64,000 bases of DNA from Jiella avicenniae (GCF_021390325.1 NZ_JAJUWU010000005.1:45982-109981), one strand, 5' to 3'. Positions 7,433 to 17,003 are shown, counted from the first letter of the stretch. The notes: generated from the sequence alone by a model not told the origin. Program-made: numbers and translations.

Positions 7433-9898
7433 ATGGCGGTTCGCGACGAGGCCGAGACCCACCGCATCGATCCGTCGTTTCGCAGCGAGCGCCTCGACCA
7501 AAGCCGCCGGCGCGCGGCGCGGCGCATTCGAAAGCGGCTGCTCGCCGGCGTCTTCGGTGTGGCGCTGTGCCTCGGAGCCGTCCTTTACGTCTTCATGCCC
7601 GCGCGCGACGTCATACCGATCGACGCGGAACTCAGCCTTGCAGCGGAGGAGGACGCTGCCGCACAGATCGAGATCGAGACCGGCCTTGCCGAGGCGGGCA
7701 TTGCCGCGCCGACGATGCTCGACCTTCCCGGCGATCCGCTGATCGTGACGCTCGGCGGCGCGTCCGGCCCGGCCCCGCGGCTGAAGAGCCTCGATCGGCC
7801 GGAGAGCCTGTCGGAAGCGGTTCCGGCGCCGAAACTGATGCTCCTGTCCGACCGGCTGGTCAGCGCCGGGGAGCGGCTGATGGTCCAGATCCCCTCCAGC
7901 CAGGCCGACTTCGCCTTCTTCCAGGCCCAGCGCGATGCCGCGCCCGCTGCGATGGAGGACTTCGAGGCCCGGGCGATCGCGGCGGCAGGCGTCGGTGAGA
8001 TGGCGATCGCTGCGCCCGGCGAAGGAGGCGGCGGGGCGGCCATCGCCGATGCGGAGGCTGCCGGTTGGGGCGAGACCGTCGATCGGGGCAGCGCGCCGCT
8101 GCCGAGCTTCGAGAAGACTGCGATCGCCGACACGACGAGCATCGCCCGGTTGCGCCCCGAAAGCGAGCGTTTCACCGCGACCGAGACCTTCGGCGAGCGC
8201 ATCCTCGCGCCGTTGTCGCTCGGCCGGTTCCTGAGCGAGCGCGGTTTCGAAGCCGAGGATGCCGAGCGCGCCGGCGCGGCTGCCCGCGACCTCCTAAAGG
8301 TCGAGGAGCTCGTGCCGAACACGGTGATCGGCCTGCGTGGACTGCGGCGAAGCCGCGATGCGAAGTTCGTCGTCGCGCAACTGTCGCTCTATGCCGGCCA
8401 GACCTATTTCGGGACCCTGGCGCGCGAAGCGGGCGGCGGCTTTTCCCTCGGCGCCGATCCCTTCGCCGCGGCCGATCTGGTGCAGAAGGCCGGCGAAGAG
8501 CCGCCTGGTAAGCGCCAGTACCGACTGCTCGATGCGATCTATTCCACCGGCATCCGCAACGGCGTCCCGATGGAGGTGGTCGGCGAGGCCATCATGCTCC
8601 TGTCGCGGGATCACGACCTCGACGCCATCGCGGCGCCGGACGACCGCTTCGACCTTCTCTACGATGCCGAGCCTGCCGGCGACGTCTCGCCCGGGACGGC
8701 GCGCGTGCGCTATGCCGCCGTCCGTCGCGGCGAGGGGCCGATGACCTGTTACGTCTTCCGGCCCTCCGCCGAAACGCCGGTCTGCCACGACGGCAACGGG
8801 TCGGTCGGCCGGAGCGGCGCGCCGGCCGGGGCGGCCTCGGCAAACGGCATGGTCGTGCCGGTGAAGGGCGTCCTGACCTCGACCTTCGGTCCGCGCCGCC
8901 ATCCGATCCTGAAGACCGTGCGCATCCACAAGGGCGTCGACTGGGCGGCGCCGCGCGGGACGGCCGTCCATGCGGCCTTCGCCGGCACCCTCGTTTACGC
9001 AGGCGACGGCAAGGGCTACGGCAATCTCGTGCGGATCGCTCACGGCGGCGGGCGCGAGACCCGCTATGCCCATCTCAGCCGCTTCGCACCGGGCCTCGCG
9101 ATCGGCCGGACCCTCGCGGCGGGGGAGTTGATCGGCTATGTCGGCACCACCGGCCTGTCCACCGGGCCGCATCTGCATTTCGAACTCTATGCCGACGGCC
9201 AGGCGGTCGACCCGCTGGGAGTCGGCGGGCCGACGCTCCCTGCAAGCGTTGCGGTTGCTGCCGGCGACGATGTGCCGGCAGCCTCGGCGGGCGCCGTCGA
9301 TCAACTGGTCGCGTGGATCGTCAGGGTCGAGAGCGGCGGCAATGCCCGGGCCAAGAACCCGCTGTCGAGCGCGACCGGGCTCGGCCAGTTCATCTCGTCG
9401 ACCTGGCTGCGGATGATCAGGACCTATCGACCCGACCTCGCGGGCAGCCTCTCCCAGCGCGAAATTCTCGATCTTCGATTCGATCCGACGCTGTCGCGGG
9501 AGATGATCCGCAATCTCGCCCGCGAGGGCGAGGCCTATCTCGTCAGGCGCGGCCACCGGATCACGGCCGGGCGGCTCTATCTTGCCCATTTCCTCGGCAT
9601 GGACGGGGCCGCCCAGGTGCTCTCCGCCGATCCCGAGGCGGCGGTCGTCGCGGTCGTCGGGCCGGGCGTAATCAAGGCGAACCCGTTCCTGGCAGGACAG
9701 AAGGTGCGCTACGTCGTCGAATGGGCCGAGCGGAAGATGCGGTCCGCGCGGGGTGGCGCCCGGCGGCAACCCGCGGCCGCGGCCGAATCTTCTGCCGCCG
9801 TCCCGCCGCCAGCGGCCCCGAGCGGGCCGGAACCGGCCTTCGCCGCCTATCGCAAGGCGATCCTCGCGCTTCTCGCCGACGCCGGCATCGCATCGTGA
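7433..9898 (+). CDS. Membrane-anchored M23 endopeptidase fused to a transglycosylase-like domain
   Basis: 821 residues from ATG 7433, preceded by GAGGCGGCA; the upstream in-frame ATG at 7346 lacks a good site. A single membrane anchor lies at about residues 35-55 and a periplasmic region of ~430 residues follows. An M23 (LytM) peptidase domain comes next, with the metal motifs HKGVD near residue 500 and HLHFE near 580. Residues ~623-770 form a lysozyme/SLT-like domain with IVRVESGGNARAKNP (putative catalytic Glu) and SSATGLGQF. The first activity would cut peptide cross-links, the second glycan strands. Its stop is 19 bases from the convergent moaB stop. Confidence 0.85.
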   Translation: MAVRDEAETHRIDPSFRSERLDQSRRRAARRIRKRLLAGVFGVALCLGAVLYVFMPARDVIPIDAELSLAAEEDAAAQIEIETGLAEAGIAAPTMLDLPGDPLIVTLGGASGPAPRLKSLDRPESLSEAVPAPKLMLLSDRLVSAGERLMVQIPSSQADFAFFQAQRDAAPAAMEDFEARAIAAAGVGEMAIAAPGEGGGGAAIADAEAAGWGETVDRGSAPLPSFEKTAIADTTSIARLRPESERFTATETFGERILAPLSLGRFLSERGFEAEDAERAGAAARDLLKVEELVPNTVIGLRGLRRSRDAKFVVAQLSLYAGQTYFGTLAREAGGGFSLGADPFAAADLVQKAGEEPPGKRQYRLLDAIYSTGIRNGVPMEVVGEAIMLLSRDHDLDAIAAPDDRFDLLYDAEPAGDVSPGTARVRYAAVRRGEGPMTCYVFRPSAETPVCHDGNGSVGRSGAPAGAASANGMVVPVKGVLTSTFGPRRHPILKTVRIHKGVDWAAPRGTAVHAAFAGTLVYAGDGKGYGNLVRIAHGGGRETRYAHLSRFAPGLAIGRTLAAGELIGYVGTTGLSTGPHLHFELYADGQAVDPLGVGGPTLPASVAVAAGDDVPAASAGAVDQLVAWIVRVESGGNARAKNPLSSATGLGQFISSTWLRMIRTYRPDLAGSLSQREILDLRFDPTLSREMIRNLAREGEAYLVRRGHRITAGRLYLAHFLGMDGAAQVLSADPEAAVVAVVGPGVIKANPFLAGQKVRYVVEWAERKMRSARGGARRQPAAAAESSAAVPPPAAPSGPEPAFAAYRKAILALLADAGIAS

Positions 9899-9917
9899 CG
9901 AGGAGGGATGGCGCGCC

Positions 9918-10466
9918 TCAGGCGCTGAGGCCGCCGCGGCGAAGATGCTCGTCGAGCCGCGGCATGATCTCGACGAAATTGCAGGGGCGGTGCCGGTAGT
10001 CGAGCTGGTCTTTCAGGATGTGGTCCCAGGCGTCGCGACAGGCGCCGGGCGAGCCGGGCAGCACGAAGACGAAGGTCGCGTAGAGAACGCCGCCGGTGGC
10101 GCGGGACTGGATCGTCGAGACGCCGATCTTCTCGTAGGAGATCCGATGAAAGATCGCCGAGAAGCCGTCCATGCGCTTTTCGAACAAGGGCTCGAGGGCT
10201 TCCGGCGTCACGTCGCGGCCGGTGAAGCCGGTGCCGCCGGTGGTGATGACGACGTCGACCTCGGGATCTTCGCACCAGGCCCGGACGCTGTCGCGGATAT
10301 GCGTTACGTCGTCCGGCACGATCTTGCGGTAGGCGAGGCGGTGACCGGCGCCGGTGAGGCGGTCGACGAGGAGGTCGCCGGAGCGGTCGTCGGCGAGCCG
10401 TCGGGTGTCGGAAACGGTGAGGACGGCGATCGACAGGGGAACGAAGGCGCGTTCGGTATCGCTCAT
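9918..10466 (-). CDS. moaB: Molybdenum cofactor biosynthesis protein B (molybdopterin adenylyltransferase family)
   Basis: 182 residues of the MoaB/MogA fold. It has IAVLTVSDTR near the N-terminus and the glycine-rich substrate loop TTGGTGFTGRDVTPEAL around residues 80-97. GSPGACRDAWDHILKDQLDYRH, a MoaB-type end, follows. It adenylates molybdopterin before metal insertion. A strong ribosome site (GAAAGGAG, 6 bases before ATG) fixes the start. The ATG overlaps the stop of ispE by 4 bases. Confidence 0.93.
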   Translation of the reverse strand: MSDTERAFVPLSIAVLTVSDTRRLADDRSGDLLVDRLTGAGHRLAYRKIVPDDVTHIRDSVRAWCEDPEVDVVITTGGTGFTGRDVTPEALEPLFEKRMDGFSAIFHRISYEKIGVSTIQSRATGGVLYATFVFVLPGSPGACRDAWDHILKDQLDYRHRPCNFVEIMPRLDEHLRRGGLSA

Positions 10467-11428
10467 GGCGAACTCCTTTCGTTGTCCGGCGCAGCGCTGC
10501 GAGGGTCGCGGGAAAGCCACCAGCCCGGCTCTTCTCCGGCGATCCTCTGCGCCGCTTCGTCGCGGGCGGCGGTGTCCGCGAAAAGCCCGAAGACGGTCGC
10601 GCCGGATCCCGACATGCGAGCGAAAAGGGCGCCGGCCGCCAGGAGGCGCGCACGCGCATTCTCGATCTCGGGCGCCAGCGAACCGGCGGCGAGCGCCAGA
10701 TCGTTGCGGGTCTCGGCGAGATAGGCGACGAGTTCGCCAGTGGCCCTGAAACCTTGAACCGGCAAGGCCGGCATCGGCGGATTGTCGCGGCGGGCGAGCA
10801 TCCGAAAGACGGCGGCCGTCTCGACGGCGATGCCCGGATTGACCAGCAGCATTGCAAGCTGAGGCATCGCCTCGACCGGCCGGATCGCCTCGCCGATGCC
10901 GGAGACGAAGGCGGCCCGACCGGCAAGACACATCGGAACGTCGGCTCCGAGGCGGATTGCGGCGGCGGCGAGCGCCGCCCGCGCCTCATCGGGCACGTCG
11001 GCCGAGACGAGAGCGAGGAGCGCCGCGGCATCGGCCGAGCCACCGCCGATGCCGGCGGCGACCGGAAGATGCTTCGACAAAGCGATGTCGAGGGGTGGCA
11101 GCTTCAGCCCCAACGTCGCCAACTCGGCGCGGGCAAGGGCGGCCGCCTTCAGGAGGATGTTGCCGTTGCCGGCCGGAACGGCCGAGGCGAAGCGGCCGGA
11201 AACGTCGAGGCGATCGATTCCCGCTTCTCTCTCGCGGTCCCCGACGGCGTCGTTCGCGCGCGGGAGGACGGCAATCTCGTCGCACGCGCCGGCATCGAAG
11301 ACGACGAGGCTTTCCAGGAGATGATAGCCGTCGTCCCGGCGACCGACGACATGCAGCGCGAGATTGACCTTGGCGGGTGCGGGCCGGCATTCGGCCGGAA
11401 CGGTCACGGCATCCATGCGGCCCACCAT
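10463..11428 (-). CDS. ispE: 4-diphosphocytidyl-2-C-methyl-D-erythritol kinase
   Basis: 321 residues of the GHMP kinase family, acting in the MEP pathway to isopentenyl diphosphate. The N-terminus has PAPAKVNLALHVVGRRDDGYH, the substrate region of IspE. The ATP-binding GHMP motif LPVAAGIGGGSADAAA lies near residue 105, and the C-terminal MSGSGATVFGLF motif is present. I start at ATG 11428; ATG 11416 is also possible. The much longer open frame to 11629 is Arg/Pro-rich and overlaps the upstream gene. moaB follows with a 4-base overlap and the TPR gene ends 22 bases upstream, so all three may share a transcript. Confidence 0.93.
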   Translation of the reverse strand: MVGRMDAVTVPAECRPAPAKVNLALHVVGRRDDGYHLLESLVVFDAGACDEIAVLPRANDAVGDREREAGIDRLDVSGRFASAVPAGNGNILLKAAALARAELATLGLKLPPLDIALSKHLPVAAGIGGGSADAAALLALVSADVPDEARAALAAAAIRLGADVPMCLAGRAAFVSGIGEAIRPVEAMPQLAMLLVNPGIAVETAAVFRMLARRDNPPMPALPVQGFRATGELVAYLAETRNDLALAAGSLAPEIENARARLLAAGALFARMSGSGATVFGLFADTAARDEAAQRIAGEEPGWWLSRDPRSAAPDNERSSP

Positions 11429-11450
11429 CCGGCCTCGTTCGGCAGCCCCG

Positions 11451-13361
11451 TCAGTTCGTGGTCGTCGGAGCTGCGCCCGGCGCCGCTTCGGGCGGCGTGG
11501 GGCTCGCCGGTGTGGCGGCGGGATTTGCTGGCTTTGCGGGAAGGTCGGTCGTCGGGGACGTCGCTTCCGCCTCGGCCCGCTTCGGGGTCTCGGCGGTGCC
11601 GGTGTCGGCCTTTTCGCTGGATGCGGCACCGGTCAGGCCGTCTTTCAGCTTCGCCTCGATCTCGCGGCGCTGCTCCGCCTCGGGTTCGGGCTTGCCGACG
11701 AGGGCGCGCTCCCACTGGAACTTCGCCTCGCGCTTGCGGCCGACCTGCCAATAGGCGTCGCCGAGATGGTCGTTGATCGTCGGATCCATCGGCGTGATCA
11801 GGACGGCACGCTCGAGCTGCTCGACGGCGTCGTCGTAGCGGCCGAGGCGGTAATAGGCCCAGCCGAGGCTGTCGATGATGTAGCCGTCGTTGGGACGAAG
11901 GTCGACGGCCCGCTTGATCATGCCGAGCCCCTCGTCGAGATGCCGGTTCATGTCGACCCAGGAATAGCCGAGATAGTTCAGGACCTGCGGCTGGTCGGGC
12001 GAAAGCTCCAGCGCCTTCTTGAAGTCCGGCTCGGCCTTGTCCCACATCTTCTGCCGCTCGTAGGCGATTCCGCGCTGGTAGTAGAGGTTCCAGTTCTCAG
12101 CGTCGTCCGCCTTGGCGAGTTCGACCGCCTTGTCGAGCGCGCCGGCGGCCTCGGCATATTGCTTGTCGGCGGACAGGACGTCGGCGAGCGCGGTATGGGC
12201 GCGCACGTCGTCGGGATAGTCGCGGACGGCCCGTTCGAGATGGCGCTTCGCCTCGTCCTTCTTTTCGGCATACCAGAGATCGAGGCCGATCTGCAGGTCG
12301 GCGGTCCGGCGGAAGGCAGAGTTCTCCGGGATCTCCTTGTAGTAGGAGATGGCGAGGTCGAGCTGGTTCGCCTGCTCGGCAATCCCCGCGAGCGCCGTCA
12401 GGAGGGCCGGGCTGCGCGGCGACAGCGCCCTGGCGAGCTGGAAATAGAGGAGGGCGACGTCGCGTCCGTCGCCGCGGTTGATCGCCTGGCCGAGCACGTA
12501 GAGGCTCTCGGCCGCGCCCTCCTGTACGGAGGCCGCGGCGGGCTCGATCGTTTCGCCGCGATCGATCCGATCGCGCAGGAAGGTCAGCGGCGTATAGTTC
12601 GGCGCGACGGCGAGCCCGGCATCGACCGCCTTCAGCGCAGCCTGCTTGTCGCCTTCGCGCGTCTCGAGGCGGGCGAGCGCGTCGGCGGCGCCGAGATAGG
12701 CGTCGGGGGAGGTACGGGCGAGGGTCTGATCCGCCACCACGTCCGACAACACCTTGCGTGCCACCTGCGGCCGGCCGGCAAGCGAGGCGATCAGGCCTTT
12801 TTGATAGGCGTTGAAGATCGCATACCAGGGCGCGCCGGTGCTCTGGTCGATCCGCGACAGCGCCTCGTCGACCCGGCCGGCGCCGACCTCCGCCCAGGCC
12901 ATCAGATGGGCGAGGAGAAGCGCGTCGAGATCGGTCGGATTGACGACGTCGAACTCGGCGATGGCGGCCTCGAAGTCGCCCTTGGTCAGGGCATCGACGC
13001 CGAGGGTGATTCGCGCCACCTTGGCGACGTTCGCATCGTCGCGAAGCTTGGCCGCGAGGTCGACGCCGTCCTTGAACCGTCCGTCCGCCAGATAGGCGAA
13101 CATCGCGTCCTGCTGCAGCGCTTCGGCGGTCGGATCGATCGACAGGGCCTGGGTGTAATAATCGGTCGCGGCGTCGAGATCGCCGGAAGCCTGGGCGGTC
13201 TTGGCGGCGAGATAGGCGCCCGACAGCGAGCCGGCGGTCTCGACCGGCGCCTTCGGAAGGTCCGGCATCCCGTCCTGGCCGGCCGCACGGCCCGCCCCGC
13301 TCCCTGCGAGAACGATCACGGCCGACGCCATCAAGGTGGTGAAGAGGCGCGAAAGCGTCAC
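11451..13361 (-). CDS. Secreted TPR-repeat protein
   Basis: 636 residues from a GTG start at 13361 preceded by GGAGGAAAGGA. A signal peptide (LFTTLMASAVIVLAGSGAGRAA) is followed by at least ten tetratricopeptide repeats. Clear ones are YYTQALSIDPTAEALQQDAMF, PDFKKALELSPDQPQVLNYL and EQLERAVLITPMDPTINDHL (each quoted in part). The last ~60 residues are Ala/Pro/Thr-rich. TPR proteins of this size in alphaproteobacteria are periplasmic or outer-membrane-associated scaffolds; the partner is not shown here. The gene lies between a polyprenyl synthase and ispE on the same strand. Confidence 0.85.
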   Translation of the reverse strand: MTLSRLFTTLMASAVIVLAGSGAGRAAGQDGMPDLPKAPVETAGSLSGAYLAAKTAQASGDLDAATDYYTQALSIDPTAEALQQDAMFAYLADGRFKDGVDLAAKLRDDANVAKVARITLGVDALTKGDFEAAIAEFDVVNPTDLDALLLAHLMAWAEVGAGRVDEALSRIDQSTGAPWYAIFNAYQKGLIASLAGRPQVARKVLSDVVADQTLARTSPDAYLGAADALARLETREGDKQAALKAVDAGLAVAPNYTPLTFLRDRIDRGETIEPAAASVQEGAAESLYVLGQAINRGDGRDVALLYFQLARALSPRSPALLTALAGIAEQANQLDLAISYYKEIPENSAFRRTADLQIGLDLWYAEKKDEAKRHLERAVRDYPDDVRAHTALADVLSADKQYAEAAGALDKAVELAKADDAENWNLYYQRGIAYERQKMWDKAEPDFKKALELSPDQPQVLNYLGYSWVDMNRHLDEGLGMIKRAVDLRPNDGYIIDSLGWAYYRLGRYDDAVEQLERAVLITPMDPTINDHLGDAYWQVGRKREAKFQWERALVGKPEPEAEQRREIEAKLKDGLTGAASSEKADTGTAETPKRAEAEATSPTTDLPAKPANPAATPASPTPPEAAPGAAPTTTN

Positions 13362-13520
13362 GATGGATCCTTTCCTCCGGCAGAGCCGGTGCGGTTTCCT
13401 TGCAAGATGCCGCGGTCGGGGCAGCCCGGATGGCTCGCGAAGTGACGCGAACTCGCAGCAATTTGCAAGTCTCTTCGGCGTGTTGCACAAAGACCTTGAC
13501 CGCAATGCGACGGGCCCCGC

Positions 13521-13564
13521 GACAAGGGCCGGCGATCACGGCGACGTGGCCGCGGGCCCTTGTC
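13521..13564. terminator. Hairpin between polyprenyl synthase and TPR gene
   Basis: GACAAGGGCC (13521-13530) and GGCCCTTGTC (13555-13564) are perfect 10-base arms around a 24-base GC-rich loop. It lies 29 bases beyond the polyprenyl synthase stop on the minus strand. There is no T-tract, so a role in termination is uncertain. Confidence 0.3.
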
Positions 13565-13592
13565 CTTCGAGCCCGCGCGGTCTGCGAACCCC

Positions 13593-14609
13593 TCAGTTCA
13601 GCCGATCGACGCAGAAGTCGACGACGCCCAGCATCGCCTCGCGGGCCGGCGAAGGCGGCAGCGTCGAGGCGGCGCGGAAGGCCTCCTCGCCGAAGCCTCG
13701 CGCCCGCTCGATCGTCGCCTCGAGCGCGCCGTGGCGCTGCAAGAGATCCTTGGCCCGGGCGAGCGCTGCGTCGTCGTTCTCGCCGCTCTCCATCGCGCTC
13801 TGCCAGAACGCCTTTTCCGCCACGTCGCCCTTGGCGTAGGCGAGAATGACGGGCAGGGTGATCTTGCCTTCGCGGAAGTCGTCGCCGGTGTTCTTGCCGA
13901 GATCGGCGAGCGAGCCGCGATAGTCGAGGACGTCGTCGACGAGCTGGAACGCCAGCCCGAGCGAGCGGCCGTAGTCGCGCATCGCCGCGCGCTCCTCCTC
14001 TCCCTTGTCGGCGAGCACCGGCCCGACCTCGGTGGCCGCGGAGAAGAGGGCTGCGGTCTTGGCGTCGATCACGGCGAGGTAGTCCGCCTCGCTGGTGGTC
14101 ATCTGTTTGGCCGCGGCGAGCTGCCAGACCTCTCCCTCGGCGATCACGGCAGACGCCGCGGACAGGATCGCCAGGGCATCCAGCGAGCCCACCTCGACCA
14201 TCGTCTTGAAGGCCTGGCCGAGCAGGAAGTCGCCGACGAGGACGCTCGCCTGGTTGCCCCAGATGGTCCGCGCCGTGCTCTTGCCGCGTCGCATGTCGCT
14301 CTCGTCGACGACGTCGTCATGGAGCAGCGTCGCCGTGTGCATGAACTCGACGCTGGCGGCGAGCTTGACGTGATCGGCGCCGTCATAGCCGTGCGCCAGC
14401 GCCGAGGCGATGGTCAGCATCGGCCGCAGCCGCTTGCCGCCGGAGGAGATCAGATGTTCGGCGATCTCGGGGATCAGCGTCACGTTCGAGCCGGCCATGG
14501 CGAGGATGAGATCGTTGACCCGGGCCATGTCGGCCTTGGTCAGCGCCAGGATCGGATCGATCGACCCGCGGGTCTGCCGCTGTGCGGCGCGGATGGCCAG
14601 GCTCACCAT
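13593..14609 (-). CDS. ispB: Polyprenyl diphosphate synthase (octaprenyl/decaprenyl type)
   Basis: 338 residues of the trans-prenyltransferase family. GGKRLRPML precedes the first Asp-rich motif DDVVDESDMRRG near residue 99. The second Asp-rich motif, QLVDDVLDY, is near residue 228. Small residues before the first motif (FMHTATLLH) suit a long-chain product such as the ubiquinone side chain. ATG 14609 has CGGAG 4 bases upstream; the frame stays open to 14921 but that part is low-quality Arg-rich sequence. With ispE nearby, the region holds two steps of isoprenoid metabolism. Confidence 0.92.
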   Translation of the reverse strand: MVSLAIRAAQRQTRGSIDPILALTKADMARVNDLILAMAGSNVTLIPEIAEHLISSGGKRLRPMLTIASALAHGYDGADHVKLAASVEFMHTATLLHDDVVDESDMRRGKSTARTIWGNQASVLVGDFLLGQAFKTMVEVGSLDALAILSAASAVIAEGEVWQLAAAKQMTTSEADYLAVIDAKTAALFSAATEVGPVLADKGEEERAAMRDYGRSLGLAFQLVDDVLDYRGSLADLGKNTGDDFREGKITLPVILAYAKGDVAEKAFWQSAMESGENDDAALARAKDLLQRHGALEATIERARGFGEEAFRAASTLPPSPAREAMLGVVDFCVDRLN

Positions 14610-14956
14610 GCTTCTCCGTTGTTCGAGCTCTCCGCAGAGCAAATTCTGCGCTGCAATAGGCCGAGGGCGCGGCGCCCCGCAAGGGCGGTTCCGGCGGCTT
14701 CGTCCAAGCCCACCGCAGGCGTGCGGCGCGTGGCGTCCCTGTTCGCCAAGATGGCATCTTCGCGCCGCGCGTCCATTCGAAGCGCGGCCCGGGACCGAAA
14801 TTGCCGCACCGGTCGGCCATGCCGCCGCCTTCTCGCGACGCTCACCGGCCGAGCGGTCGGCGCTGCGGCACTTTCGCCTCGACAACACGTTGTGTGAGCG
14901 AAAAGATGACGGCCGATCCACAGGGCGGCTGAACGCCGCCGGCGAAAGGATGCTTC
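14610..14956. other. Intergenic region without a gene
   Basis: This 347-base stretch separates the divergent polyprenyl synthase and DUF2007 genes. I see no credible gene. A small hairpin GGCGGC-TGAAC-GCCGCC lies at 14924-14940, just before the DUF2007 ribosome site. Confidence 0.5.
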
Positions 14957-15184
14957 ATGAAGGAACTCATGCGATCGAACGACGCGGTGCTGATCTCGTT
15001 CGTCGACGCCCTGCTCAACGATGCCGAGATCCTGCATTTCGTCGCCGACGCCCACATGAGCATTCTAGACGGCTCGATCGGCGTCCTGCCACGGCGCGTC
15101 CTCGTCGATCCCGAGCGCCTCGAACAGGCGCGCCGGCTCCTGCGCGATGCCGATCTCGGCCACGAGATTTCCGTGGCCGACTGA
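14957..15184 (+). CDS. DUF2007 family protein
   Basis: A 75-residue protein matching DUF2007 (putative prokaryotic signal-transducing protein). It has MKELMRSNDAVLISFVDALL, then HMSILDGSIGVLPRRVLV, then EQARRLLRDADL. The start ATG follows CGAAAGGATGCTTC. The family is small, soluble and widespread in proteobacteria and its function is not established. It lies 28 bases upstream of the methyltransferase gene on the same strand, an arrangement I recall from other rhizobia, so they are probably cotranscribed. Confidence 0.88.
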   Translation: MKELMRSNDAVLISFVDALLNDAEILHFVADAHMSILDGSIGVLPRRVLVDPERLEQARRLLRDADLGHEISVAD

Positions 15185-15212
15185 TACGGGCCCGACGGAG
15201 AACCTGCATGTG

Positions 15213-16022
15213 ATGGCGGCCGATCCCACTGGCGATTCGACGATCGACGGGCGTCCCGTGCGCCTCGACGCCTTTCATGACGGCGGCTTCGCCGTGTTCC
15301 AGCCGAAGGGCTGGGGTTATCGCTCCGGCCTCGACGCGATGCTGCTCTGCGCCTGCGTCGCCCCCGGTTTCGCCGGCCGGATCGCCGATCTCGGCGCCGG
15401 CTCGGGCGTCGTCGGCTTCGGCGCGGCGCTTCGGGCACCGGAGGCTTCGGTGGCGCTCGTCGAGGCCCAGCCGATCATGGCGTCGCTCTGCCGACAGTCG
15501 CTCGCCCTGCCGCAAAACGCGCATCTGGCGAGACGGATCGCCGTCGCCGAAATCGACATCGGAAGCGGCCGCCCGTCGCGCGAAGCGGCGGGCCTCGGCG
15601 ATTCGGCCTTCGATCTCGTTCTGACCAACCCGCCTTTTCACCCGGCGAACCACCGCCGGCCGCCGGATCCGGTGAGAGAGCGGGCGCTGTTTCCCGCGGA
15701 CGGCATGTCGCTCGGCCGCTGGTTCGCCGTCGCCGCCGCGCTGTTGGCGCCGAAAGGTCGGCTGGTGGCCGTGTTGAGGACCGACCGCCTCGGCGAGGTC
15801 CTGCAAGCGATCGAACCCCGCTTCGGCGAGGCGACCGTCCTGCCGGTCCACGGCCGGGCCGGTGCGCCGGCCGAGCGCGTCGTCGTCGCCGCGAGGAAGG
15901 GAACGCGCGCGCCGCTGCGGCTGCTCGAAGGGATCGCGCTCGACGACGGCGCCGGCGGGCCGACGGCTCTGTCCGGAAAGATCGCCCGCGGCATTGCGAC
16001 GCTGCCCCTCGCCGAGATGTGA
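15213..16022 (+). CDS. tRNA1(Val) A37 N6-methyltransferase family protein
   Basis: 269 residues of the class I SAM-dependent methyltransferase fold. ADLGAGSGVVGF near residue 60 binds SAM. LVLTNPPFHP near residue 138 is the NPPF catalytic motif of N6-adenine methyltransferases. The N-terminal FQPKGWGYRSGLDAMLL matches the TrmN6 / YfiC family. Substrate assignment to tRNA position 37 is by family. Start at ATG 15213 or GTG 15210; CGGAG lies at 15196-15200. Confidence 0.82.
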   Translation: MAADPTGDSTIDGRPVRLDAFHDGGFAVFQPKGWGYRSGLDAMLLCACVAPGFAGRIADLGAGSGVVGFGAALRAPEASVALVEAQPIMASLCRQSLALPQNAHLARRIAVAEIDIGSGRPSREAAGLGDSAFDLVLTNPPFHPANHRRPPDPVRERALFPADGMSLGRWFAVAAALLAPKGRLVAVLRTDRLGEVLQAIEPRFGEATVLPVHGRAGAPAERVVVAARKGTRAPLRLLEGIALDDGAGGPTALSGKIARGIATLPLAEM

Positions 16023-16091
16023 AGCCGCCCTGACGCGGCGCCGGCGGGCGTCGGGAAGGCGCGCGATTGCGAAGCGGCGGGGAGTGCTTAA

Positions 16092-17003
16092 ATGCACCGG
16101 GACCTGAAAACGAACCGCACCCGAAGGCATCCCTTGGCCAACCCGCTCAAGAAACTCCTCCCGAAGCGCTTTCGCCGGGAGGGCGTCACCATTCCGGTGG
16201 TCAAGCTCTCGGGCATGATCGCGGCCTCCAGTTCGCCCTTCCGTCAGGGTCTGTCGATCGCGACGGCCGCCCCGCTGCTCGAAAAGGCGTTCGGCGACAA
16301 GGCCGCCCCGGCCGTCGCCATCGTCGTCAATTCGCCCGGCGGTTCGCCGGTGCAGTCGCGGCTGATCTTCAAGCGGATCCGCGATCTGGCCGAAGAAAAG
16401 CAGAAGACCGTGCTCGTCTTCGTCGAGGACGTCGCGGCCTCTGGTGGCTACATGATCGCCTGCGCCGGCGACGAGATCATCGCCGACCCGTCCTCGATCG
16501 TCGGCTCGATCGGCGTCGTCTCCGGGTCCTTCGGCTTCGTCGAGGCGATCGCCAAGCTCGGCATCGAGCGGCGCGTCCACACCGCCGGGCAGAACAAGGC
16601 GACGCTCGACCCGTTCCAGCCGGAAAAGCCCGAGGACGTGGCGCATCTGAAAGCCTTGCAGCTCGAGGTGCACGACACCTTCATCGATCTCGTCAAGTCG
16701 CGACGCGGGGCAAAGCTCGTCGAGGACGACCAGATGTTCTCCGGTCTCTTCTGGTCCGGCAAGCGCGGGCTGGACCTCGGCCTCGTCGACGCTCTCGGCG
16801 ACATCCGCGAGACCCTGCGGCTGCGCTATGGCGAGACCGTGAAACTGGACCTGATCAGCCAAGGGCGATCGCTGTTCGGCCGCAAGCCGAAGGGTATCAG
16901 CGCCGGGACCGATGGCGCCCTCGCCGCGATCGGCGAGGGCGTGGCCGACCGGATCTTCGCCCAACTCGAGGAACGGGCGATCTGGGCGCGATTCGGGCTC
17001 TGA
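16092..17003 (+). CDS. S49 family serine peptidase (SppA/SohB-like)
   Basis: 303 residues. The single-domain S49 fold is visible: VAIVVNSPGGSPVQS, the nucleophile Ser in VAASGGYMIAC near residue 115, and the general-base Lys in HTAGQNKATLDPF near residue 168. SppA and SohB cleave signal peptides and membrane proteins. No clear membrane anchor is visible at the N-terminus, unlike E. coli SppA. ATG 16092 follows a GCTTAA stretch; a TTG at 16134 would give a shorter protein with the same core. Confidence 0.9.
   Translation: MHRDLKTNRTRRHPLANPLKKLLPKRFRREGVTIPVVKLSGMIAASSSPFRQGLSIATAAPLLEKAFGDKAAPAVAIVVNSPGGSPVQSRLIFKRIRDLAEEKQKTVLVFVEDVAASGGYMIACAGDEIIADPSSIVGSIGVVSGSFGFVEAIAKLGIERRVHTAGQNKATLDPFQPEKPEDVAHLKALQLEVHDTFIDLVKSRRGAKLVEDDQMFSGLFWSGKRGLDLGLVDALGDIRETLRLRYGETVKLDLISQGRSLFGRKPKGISAGTDGALAAIGEGVADRIFAQLEERAIWARFGL

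Noticed and set aside
11364..13445. 693-codon plus-strand frame opposite the TPR gene
   Set aside because: Composition is shadow-like, while the minus strand encodes clear TPR repeats, a signal peptide and a ribosome site.
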